A stretch of DNA of 64,000 bases, from NCBI GenBank assembly GCA_951213105.1, contig OX578155.1, positions 29,528,857 through 29,592,856 of the forward strand, read 5' to 3'. This DNA is from Amaurobius ferox (Eukaryota > Arthropoda > Arachnida > Araneae > Amaurobiidae). How positions within the stretch are numbered: position 1 is the stretch's first letter; every line of letters starts with the position of its first letter. Below are positions 37,743 to 49,700 of the stretch, in pieces. A program made the translations under genes and the position numbers. The notes beneath the pieces were generated by a model that ran no database searches, was not told the DNA's origin, and was given only the letters and a program-made list of their open reading frames with translations.

Positions 37743-40700
37743 TTTGTATGTATTTGTCATTAAATGTCATGTATTTAAAGTAGATGCTTGCACAGACCTG
37801 GTCAAAAACTGAGACATTGTCAGTCCAGTTTTTAAAAAGTGGGACATGTTTTTCTGCCAAAAATTTTTTGTTGCAGCGGGACTTGAAGCTGAAAAGTGGG
37901 ACTGTCCAACTAAAATCAGGATGCCAGGCTCGCTCATTTTACGTTTATGAAATATTGAAATATAGGTTAGGTATCTGTCCTTGGAATGGCCTCCATAATG
38001 GCTTTTACCTCTTATGATCATTTACTGCATGCTGCAAGAATTGTTTCTCTAGCAGTTCATTATGAAACTGACTGTATACAAGGTCATTCATGTTGAACAG
38101 GATAGCTCATCACAAAAATTCATACTAGGAATGATGTGTCCAATCTGTTAGATTTTCTGGAGTGATGGTATGTCAAAACAAATTGTGTAGGAGTTCACTT
38201 CAATCCGACATTTACGGGCACATCCATATTATGCTATTTTGAGTGCATTTGTACAATTTCAGCTTACTCATATTTAGATTTGAGCATTCTCATTGGAGGC
38301 TAGTGTCGTGACAACCTGGGACTGAAGGTCTTGATCTTACATGTGTGGAGCAAATTCCTATCGCACCCAAAATGACGTTCTCAGTATCAATCCAGAATTG
38401 ATAGTGTGGAAACCCCAGGTCATCCGACTCATCCAGAGGACTTGAGTAACCATTTGGACGAGAATTGATAGTGTAGGGAACCTTTATACTTTTTGTGTTC
38501 ATCCAAAGGATGCAAAGTGAACCATCTTGTACCTTCTAAGGCAGTGATTTCCAAAGTGAGGTGCATGTATCCCAGGAGATTGTGTGAGTTGGTACGTGGG
38601 GTTACACTAAGAAATTTTAATATTTTCTTTTTATATTTATTTGTCCTAAGATAAGTTTTATATTGAGAGAAAAAATAAAGAAATAATTAGAGAAATGAAT
38701 ATTAACTTATATTTTTAAATTATATGATCATGAGCACAATATCATTATGATTATGTGAATATTAGAAACTTCACTAGAATGCTCGCATAAAGCAAGAAAC
38801 ATTCTTGTGCTATTTTAATAGAAAGCCTCTGTATTAGAATCAATACCTTATTTAGAATCAAAAATAGAAAAATAAAATTCTACATCTGTATTTACTATAA
38901 GTATATGCAAGTAGGTCTTACAGGTACATGATAAAAATCATATGGAGAGCACTGTTTTAAGGCATACTGAGTTAATGTTCTGATGGAAAAATGATTCATT
39001 CATCTTAAATGTTGATATAGGCCAATGATAGAATATCAAGTTTTAGTCTTTTGGGAGTTACCACTATATGTAGTCCCTCTGTTTTTATTTATATGTATAT
39101 ATTGAGTCATAATGTATTTATAACTAGTTCTTTCTTTCAGCTGCTAAATGTAATAATCTATTTCGCACTCTGGAACAAAATCAAATGACCCGTATGCTGT
39201 GGAATCAAATGAAACCTTTTGTGAGGGGGAAGATTATTTATTCGCCAAACAGTAAAGCAGCCCACAAAATAATTTCTGAAGTAAGTTCTTTCTGATTTTT
39301 TATAAATTAAATTTGATTACTCTTTTAGATTGTTTTATGTTAAATATAACAGAACATGAGAACGTCTTGCATCCTTACTTGGAAGTTTTAGAAATCCTGC
39401 ATATTAGCTTTGTGGCGTTAAATTTTTGCATTTCTTTTAGCAGAACACTTTTAATTGAATTTCAGCTGTCAAGTTTATGTTATAATTGAAGTTTATGTTT
39501 TATTGAATTTTATATGGTTTATCTAATTTTAAGAAATGCATGTTTGAAAAAGGTAATGACACTTAAGTTTGTCTTATTTTTTATGTTATACTAGAACAAA
39601 TTTCCTGGTTTTGCCTGGACCCAAAATAAGTGCTTTCTTTTTAAAATAATACAGAAACAAATAACACCTTTAAATTTCAAAATTGCCTGTTTTGAACCAA
39701 AATTATTCACATGCTTCATTTTATCCATGAACAACCATTCCAATAATACATGAGCATAATATGCTCTAAATAAATGCATTTGATACACACTAAATAAGCA
39801 CTCTATAAATAAATAAAAACACTTGGAAGTCGTAAAACAGAAAAAGCTCCTTTACCCCAAAAGTAAAATTAAAAAAATAATTGCTATCTTATGAAATTTT
39901 CATTCGCGTGAAGTCATATTTTCAAATAACACTTGTAATATTGAAATAATTATATATTCCGAAACAGAAAAATTAATTTTTAAATTCACAAATTTAGAAA
40001 ATAGCAAATGAAATACCTCTCTTCCAGACAAAAGTCTGTGATGTCATTCACTGGCCACCTGCTTCTGCAAGCTGTAATGGATAAATTGATTTGACTGCCT
40101 GTTATCGTCTGCCCAGAATAAAGCTAATTTTGAAGTTAAAATTTTGATGCATTTGCTGTTTTAAATGTTTTTCATTACTTTTAAGCTAATTTTTAATTTT
40201 TGTCGAGGTGCACATTATGGAGACATGAATCAATTTTCTACTACGAAGAATGAATATAGACAGAAAAGCAAATATATATTTTTATTACGCAAGATCATGT
40301 TTTGGCAATTAAGCATTATGACATAAACAGTAATTATCTTAAGAGTATAGAAAATAGGTATTAATAAGTAAAGAGTAATTACCAAAGGTTTCTTAGGGAT
40401 TAAATAAATGAATAATCATAAACAGTAATTTTGAGAATAATTAAGTTTACAGGCAATCTAGACCAATGTCTGCAATAAACTAATGAAATTCAGAAGCATT
40501 TGTATCGAAAACATTTTGTAAGTTGTTTATGTATAAATAATATTTTCTCTATGTAAAATTTTATGTGAAGTTTGTTTCTTTGGTTACATAACCTGGTTTT
40601 GCATACTACATATAATTGAAATTTACTGCAGTGTTAAATTAAAAGTAATGTCAGCTTATATAATGTTCAAATATGCTTCAGTGAACTTTAAGTCTAAATT

Positions 40701-43700
40701 ACTTCCATGACATTTGAGGCCAAATTACTTGTGTGAGTTTTAAGGCCAAATTACTCGATTGTGAGTTTTAAGGCCAAATTACTCGATTGTGAGTTTTAAG
40801 GCCAAATTACTCTTGTGATTGATTTTAAAAATTTGTGCATCATTACAAATGATAAGATAAGAGTTTGTGCATGCAATTAAATGTAGGATTATTACAATTT
40901 AATAAAAATTTAGTACACTAGGAAAACAAATTCCCCGGCTTAATTTGCTGTGAATAAATTGTCTTCAGCTTAAGATGCTGTGATAAAAGTGTGTCAAATG
41001 AAAAAAATAAATATTCGAAGAGCAACAAAATGTTTAAATGTTCTCAATATTGTGTCACTTGGCAAGTTTTCTTGTTACCAATGCAGTTATTGGGTGTTAG
41101 ATGCTGAAGAACACTAATAAACATGAAATCCAGATCCATTAATACTGGTCATTGCACTGAGAATGGGATTACCAACGAAGCATTAGTAATCTACCAAAAT
41201 TTCATAAATTTTACGACATATTCAAGAAGTTTTTTCATATTTGTGCATTTCTTATTTATTCAATACTTTATATGTTGTTCAGAGAATATAAGTCCTAACA
41301 TATACACTGATATAGGGTTTTATTTTTGTTCCCCGATTAATATATGCAGTTGAGTCAAAATTTCAGATATTTATCCCATCTGACCTGATAGTAACAGAAG
41401 CCCTTTTGAAACTTGTCGATCGGAATTCTACATTGATCAATAGAGTGCACTTCTATAGTGAAGTGACAAACTCTATTGAAAACACAATAGCAATTGTAGC
41501 TCTGCTATAAGATTGCCTTCTATTGATCAGTGCAGAACTATGGATGACAAAGTTTGGAATAGGGCCCCCAGAGCCTAAGCCCAATGACATCTTGAAATAT
41601 AAAACATGAACCCAGTCTGAGACAAAGATCCTTGAGTGAGGCCTAGTGCAGAATGTATATGAATCAAAATGTATATGAATTTACATCAACTTTTTGTGCC
41701 CTGAATTAAGTTAATTGTTTTCCATAGTTTTCTTTACATAGTTGAAATAAGAAAAAAATACAGCGTGTCCGAGAAAGATCTTTATTATTCTAAACATTAA
41801 TAACAAAAATGCGAAAAAATAAAATGAAATGCAGTTTGCGGCAAAAGAATGAAGAAATCTAACAGTTTTTTGTAGTAGCAATTGCCTGAGGATGTACGTG
41901 AATTACTTGCTACAGTGTTTCCCGAATGATGGATTGGTCGTGGAGGACCAATACCTTGGCCTCGGTGATCGCCCGACATAACTCCACTGGATTTCTTTTT
42001 GTGGGGTTATGTCAAAGACATTGTTTACCAAACACCTGTTTCTGATATTTCCGTTTTAAAGGAAAGGATACAATCAGCAATCCTCACTGTTACACCCCAA
42101 ATGTTAAAAAACACATGGCAAGAAATCGAGTACAGACTGAACATTCTTTGGGCTACTAAAAGAGCTCATGTAGAACTATATTGAAGGTATTGTACAAAAA
42201 CTGTTAGATTTCTTCATTCTTTTGCCGCAAACTGCATTTCATTTCACCTTTTCGTATTTTTTTCATTAATGTTTAGAAGTGTTAAATTCATGTGTGTTTC
42301 ATTAATGTTAAAGATCTTTCTCGGACACACTGTATATCATATAAATTTTGTTTATAAATGAGACATTGAATACCTCTAGACATTGAATGCCTAGTCTGGT
42401 TGGTTTTTTAAAGCCTCGCCTGAAACTATCCAAGTAAAATCCTGCTGAGTATTGTCCCCTAAACCTCTTAATATACAGTTGAACCTGCTGCTGTTTGTTG
42501 TTTCTAGTCCCACTTGTTTGTAACTAAGCCAAAATAAACCCATGAAATCAAAGTCCATAGTAAAGGGAGAGAAATTGCATCTTCTGTTGGTCCAGAGACC
42601 CCAGACTCTCTATTGTAGAAGTCTGACATGCTTAATACTATCCAATTTAGAACAGAACCCAGTGCATGTCGCAGCTACAGAGACTGTTAATCTACCTTCC
42701 CTGGACTTCTTGGAAAGATTTTTGGACCTACAAATTTATTCTGCTCATACTCTGCGTAGACATAAGGATGGTTTTGGGCATCACAGAGGATCGAACTCAG
42801 GATCACCGCATGCTATCCTCTCACTATAATCACTGGACTGTTCTGGCCCATAGTTAAACCTTCTTATAATGAAATCATGAGGAGCAATGAAAATGTTCAT
42901 TAAAGTTATAACAGCCTGCAAATTTATTGAGCTCATATGAGCCTACAAATTTATTCTGCTCATACTCTGCGTAGGTATAAGGATGGTTTTGGGCATCCCA
43001 GAGGATCGAACTCAGGATCACCGCATGTTATCCTCTCACCATAACCACTGGACTATTCTAGCCCACAGTTAAACCTTCTTGCAATAAAATCATGAGGAGC
43101 ATTGAAAATGTTCATTAAGGTTATAACAGCCTACAAATTTATTGAATTCATATGAGTCTACAAATTTGTTGTGCTCATACTCTGCGTAGCCATAAAGATG
43201 GTTGGGGCATCACAGGGGATCGAACTCAGGATCACTGCATGTTATCCTCTCGCCATAACCAGTGGACTATTCTGGCCCACAGTTAAACCTTCTTATAATG
43301 AAATCATGAGGAGCATTAAAAATGTTCATTACAGTTATAAATGCATTATATAAAGTATGAAAAGCATGATTCTTATAGAAGGAGAATTTTGCATCCTTCA
43401 CTATAAATTGGCTTCACTTATACTGTTATTTCTATTTCAGGTAAATAAGACCTTTACACCACTTCTGGATGCCATAGACATTTGTAACCAGTGGCTGGAC
43501 CACTGGTCTGTCCATGTCTCAGATGCTTTAACAAATAGTTCGGAACATTTGGAAGTACTTGAGGTAGTCATATTCTACTTAATTTGATATATAAGTTAGT
43601 TATATTTGTTAGAGATGTGCTATTCTCTGGGAATGGGAATATTCACACACACACACACACAGAAAATATTCTTATTGAAGAATATTTGAGAATTTTCTAT

Positions 43701-46700
43701 TTAAAACCTTATTTTTCAGGAAATTTCAATTTATTAATTCCAAAATAAACATGAAGCTTGTTTTATGTATCATTATTTTATCATCATTAAAAGAAAATCT
43801 GCAATGTATATCATATGGAAATGAAGTAAACGTTAACATATAATACAACATTATTACATGGATTTATTGTACCTAACAATTTTTTTTTATATTAGTTTAC
43901 TTAATAATTCTTTCTTATGAAATACTACTATTGCATAAAAGTATAAATATTAGATTTGTTTTGGGTTTTTATTTTCTTTAGAAGTTTAAAACTAATCTAA
44001 CCCATGACTCATGTATTTCCAACATTATTATCTTTTGGCTCACGATGAAGTTATACTTACAAAGTACTACTCTATTTTTAAACTATGATTTTTTTTTTAA
44101 TCTTATGTATTCATTCATCAATTAAAAGATATGTTATGTCATATTTTTATTTTTTATGCTTTTAAAAATGAAAAAATTTTATTATTCTCCTGCCGGAAAA
44201 TATTCTCAAGAGTATTCTCTAAAATATATATTCAAAAGATTTTTATAATGAGAATTTTGCATCTTCTATTGCTTGTACTTCGTGATTTGTTTCCGCTAAG
44301 CATAATTTGACATTTCACCATCTATTGATCAGGGTTGGCCAATTTTTGTGTTGTCACGATCAACTTTTGTGTTTTAAATACATTCACATGCTACTCTTTA
44401 AGAAAATATTATACATGTTAAAAAATTTCAGCACATGTCATGACATAGTTCTTTGGTGTGATATATCTGACAATAATTCACAGATATCACAATATAAAGA
44501 AATAGGAATATAATATAGCATCTCAATAAACAGTAAAGTGAAAATAAAGCAGTTTTACTAATGAGTAGTTACAATCAAATATTGAAAAGAACACTGCTTT
44601 TTTTTGTAATCTTACCATAGAATTCAGACTTCAATCGATCAGCTCCCACAAATGTGATTATTAATAGCAAGAAATTTGCGGAAGAAGGGGGGTACTTACT
44701 TAGAATTTTATGCTAAAAATAATTTTGTCAATCCACCTCCACAAATGAGATAGAAAATTGTAGAATATGCATCGGAGGGGGGGGGGGGGGGGAGACCTTG
44801 AAATGTTCTACTATAAAAAAGCATTCGGAGGGAAAGTATTGATTTTCACTATCATAGTACTATTCATTTTTTATCTTCCTCTTTATTACTTTTAATTACT
44901 TTCTAGAATAATTTTATTTAAATGCTTCAGAAAAGTCATATATGCCAGTTTAAGAAAGGGTAACCTTTTTTTTTACTTTCCCTGCAATACATGGTAATGT
45001 ATAGGGAAAGTATTGGAATCATGCCGAAAATCGCAACTTGAGTTTTCGTCGGATCTACATGTTTCGAGACCTCTAGAATACGAAAAAACTATTTTTAGCG
45101 TGACGTCTGTGTAATGTATGTATCCACTCTAACTTAAAAACTAATGGACAGAATTTCATAAAATTCAGTAGGTAAGTCACTTGGGTATGACCCTAGTGCT
45201 GATTAGTTTTTAATACGATGCAGGATAAAAGAACCTGCCTTCTTTTGCAAAATGGTCCGCAAAAAATGCTTGTATCCACTCTAGTTGAAAAACAAATGGA
45301 CCGCATTTCAAAAAATTCAGTAGATATGTCGCTTGTGGGTTACCCTGGTGCTGATTAGATTTTAGTATGATTCGGAAAAAAATAACCTGCCTTTTTTTGC
45401 AAAATGGCCCTTCAAAAATCATCAAAATCTAAACTAAAAAACTACGTATGCTCAAATATATCCATTAAATGCTTGTTTTATACATAATTTTAAGGAAGAA
45501 AAGAATAAGACCAACCTCATTACACTAGGACTTCGCATTTTCTCTATGCCACCTTTGAAAATAAGTCTAGTTGCCAAGTGAGAACGAAAATTGAATTAAA
45601 AATGAATTAAATTTAATTAAAATAAAGAGAATGTGGATATAAGTCTGCAGGGAAAGTCCTGTGCTGCCCAGATCAGATTTTTCTATTAGGTACAATTTGT
45701 ATCAGGAAACCTGGCAAATGAGTCTTCATCACATTCGTCAATGGAGTATTCTAACAGTTTTGACTGCAACTCCTCAACTGATAGTTTCACTGTACTTTCT
45801 AATCACTCATTGTACTTTGACAAAAGTGTGTGTGTGTGGGAGGGGGGATGAGGGGGGCACTTATCTAGAGAGGACCAATTGACAGCACCCTATTGTACTT
45901 TCATGTAAGAAAGCAAGTTATCAACCTGAATGCTCTTTACATAATTTTTAATATCGGATATAAAAGAGAAATATTTCCAAATTTTAAACAATAAAGATCA
46001 ATGAACTTATAAAGCAAAAAAATTTAAAACTTTACATTTTTTATCTGATCAAGAACACTGATTAAATACAATCTCCATATAAATTGGCTATGTCTGAGTA
46101 CACAATACCCTTCTGTATGCAGACGGCAAACTGTACCCTACACTATCTTGCTACGTATGACAATACTAAGCTGAATATAGTTACTTCAGATGTAAACAAG
46201 ATGGGGAATGTTCATAAAGAGTAAAATATTAAAAAAATGTTTTATTGAATTTACAATAATTCTTTATAGAACTCAAAAATGTTTTATTGAACTTACACTA
46301 ATTTTTTACAGAACTCGCAAAGGAACTTTCAGATTAAACATCTACGTGTTGCCAACATGTGTTTTACTTCTCTCTGAATAAATATGATTAGTCAATATTT
46401 ATAGGTGTAACCAGCCAGAATCTTGGAAGGGGGAGGGAGGGGGGACATGCCAAAATAGAAATCATATGTCCCCTTCCAAATTTATGTAAATTTTAAGTTT
46501 TTATAAAAAATAAGACAAGAATGATATTTTTACTAAAATGGGGATAACTGGATAAAATAAATGTACTGTTCATTTAAAATAGAACAAACATATGGTCAGT
46601 TTAGATTAGATAGCACATACTTTGCTCTTATACTGCTATTACTCTTTTGGTGCATACAGTGGAGGTTTGATGATGGGGTCAATGTCAACAACATTGACGG

Positions 46701-49700
46701 AATGCTTGCAAGTATATGAAATAGTTTTAAAATTAGTTAAAGATATTGTTTACAGAAACAGAGAGGAAATTATGAATTATTAATTTTCTATTTTATAGTT
46801 TTCTTTGATTTATCTTTGATTGTGCTGTAAATAACCCCAGGTAGCACAAATACGTAATTCTTACGTATCAAGCAATACGTAATCTTTTTGTGTCAGGCCA
46901 TACGTAATTATTACGCAAAAATGGTACGTTAGAATACGGTATACCAACCGTTATAAAAAAGGTTATTATTACGTATCCTTATACATTATTATTACGTATC
47001 CTTATACGTTAATATTACGTATATTCACATACGTTATTATTACGTATATGCACATACGTGTTTATTACGTATCCATATACGTTATTATTACGTATATCCA
47101 CATACGTTATTATTACGTATACCCACATACATTATTATTATGTATCTACATACGTGTATATTACGTATCCACATACGTTATTATTATGTATATCCACATA
47201 TGTTATTATTACGTATCCAGATACATGTTAATTACGTATCACATACGTGTATATTACGTATATCCACATACGTTATTATTGCGTATCCAGATACATGTTT
47301 ATTACATATCATATACGTGTATATTACGTATATTCACATACGTGTTTCTTACGTATATCCACATACATGTTTATAACGTGTTCCCATATGTATTTATGCG
47401 TTCCCATACGCATTTATAATGTATTCCCATACATATTTATATTGTGTTTTTACATGTATTTATTACATGTTTATATTGTGTTTCTACACGTATTTATTAC
47501 GTGTTTATATTGTGTTTCTACACGTATTTATTACGTGTTTATATTGTGTTTCTACACGTATTTATTACGTTATATTTATCACACATTGGATAACTCTACA
47601 GTATAGTGCATGTTGCAGACATGATATTTACAAAGTTTTATGCATCTTTGTAAAACAAAAATATTGAGCTAGGTGAATATATTTTTACAATAGATGTCAA
47701 ATTGTCAGATTGTGTTGATTTCAATAATGTACTTGAATTTATAAATTTGAAATCAACACAATCTGAAACAGTATCTTTAAAATTTAAAATACATTCATCT
47801 AAATCATATTTTTACAAAGATACGATATATCAAATGTGTCATATATGCAAAATTCACAATACTATAGAATCACTCTGTTCATATGTAATAAAATTTTTAT
47901 TTTAATTTATATTATATATTGTTAATACAATAATTTTAATGCAAAAATGTTTTTTTCCTTTATTTTCAGTTTATATTTAAATATATTTTTAATTCTAATT
48001 ATTTCTAAATATTGCAAAAATTATAATCTACTACATTATGAAATATAATTTTAAATCTAAAAGATAAGCTATTTTAAATTGAAAATAACTTAAAAATACA
48101 GAATAAAATTTTGGGATATATTAAAACACATAATACTTAAAACATTTTTGCAATTTTTAAAGAGTTAATTTTTTAAAAGTAAACTTCAATACTGAAAATA
48201 TATAAAAAAAACAATATTAATAATATTGTAATTAAGTTTATAGGCTATTTTAAATTACAATTATAGGCTATTTTAAATTTTAATTTAGCATGCTAAAACT
48301 ACACATCTCTGATCAATGGTGGTATCATGCAACTGTGATGATTTTTAAGAGTGAAAACAGTGAGTAAGGGCACAGAGCCCAAGTAGAACATGTTTCTAGA
48401 TACACAGAACACAAACTGTTTCACAATTATTTCTAAAAATTGCAAAAATTATAATCTACTACATTATGAAATATAATATTGTGTTTAATGTTTTTAAAAA
48501 AATTCCCAGAATTGTGTTTTTATTTCTTGTACGTATCATGTTTATTTTCTTTTAAGTATAAGGCTTTTTTAACTTCTTCCAGGTATTTTTTTTTATTTTC
48601 TTAAAAGTATCAAATTATTTTAATTTAGTATTGTGTTTTTTAACATTTCACCCCAGTATCAACTTTTTTTTTAAATTTGTCCTAAGTAGCATATTATTTT
48701 AAAATTTCTTCCTAGTATATATTTTTTTTTAATTCTTCCAAATCATGTATTTAAAAAAATTATACCGAAATATCATTTTTTAAATGCTTATAAATGAGAC
48801 TTACTATTTAACCTAGAGAGCTTAAATTAGTGTTATTTTCTTTTGCTTTTAATGAGTCTTAATTTGATATATAACATGACTATGCTATTTCAAATTTGAA
48901 TTTTTTGAAAAGCTTCAAAAAATTTTTTTTTAAATCTCAAAAACACCCCTTTTAATTTTTTTGAAAAAAAAAATATATGCTTTACGGACTACTTGTATGC
49001 CAAGTTTCATAATGGGAAGCCAATGGGTTCCTATGAAAATTATTTTTTTTTGTATTAAACTATAAGTGAAATTAGCTAAATTACAAAAAATTTAATTTCC
49101 ATAGGAAACCCTTAACGACCGACTATGAAATTTGGCACACAAATAGTCCCTTAATGTCTTTAATAAAAGTAAATAACTGAAAATCTACTGAAATTTTACA
49201 GTTTTTGTAAACTTTACTGGTACTATCACTGTACCAAAAATGATCGATTTCTGAGGTATCAAGGTTCAAACCATTAATTGATTTAACACGGAATAACATA
49301 TACTTAGTACATAACTCATTAACCAGTAGTTTCGAACATTCAGCCCACATATGTTCTTTTCAATTTTAACAATTTGCTACACACTTAATATTTCACATAT
49401 GTCACTCAAAATTTAATTTTGTATTTACAATCAGTTACAAAATGTTACTTTTCAAGAACTTTTAAAATAAGTACTTCTCCAAACAAGTGAAGACAATTTC
49501 ATCTCTTCCTTGCTCAAGAGTACAAACTCTCCCAGTTGCAGTATCAGGCTCTACTTTTTGCGAAATGGTCTCACCTAGCACATTCAAATATTCAATACGT
49601 CACTTGGTTGAGGATAAAAGAAAGAAGAAGGTCCTTTAGGATGTAGGAAGCTAACTATATAGTCGCTCGTCTTTTCAAGAATACATGCAAGCTACCAAGA

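Larger units (their letters stand above)
36965..39140 (+). other. ABCA intron 8
   Basis: 2.2 kb, phase 1. Holds (CATA)n at 37159-37203, a pogo-type end at 37204-37265, (TA)n at 37709-37738 and a hAT-type MITE at 38542-38954. 37740-38540 shows nothing certain. Confidence 0.85.
39281..43440 (+). other. ABCA intron 9
   Basis: 4.2 kb, phase 0. Holds a family C copy (39880-40295), a 28-bp minisatellite (40735-40818), a mariner-like element (41761-42332) and a SINE-derived 215-bp tandem array (42560-43340). Confidence 0.85.

Noticed and set aside
40735..40818. A CRISPR-like array from 28-bp repeats
   Set aside because: Units are directly adjacent with no spacers and the DNA is eukaryotic; a simple minisatellite.
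44330..44650. hAT element starting CAGGGTTGGCCAA
   Set aside because: No matching right end or 8-bp duplication was found.
47048..47667. Long Tyr/Ile/His-rich ORFs of 123 and 119 codons
   Set aside because: Translation of the TACGTA tandem array in several frames; repeat artefact.
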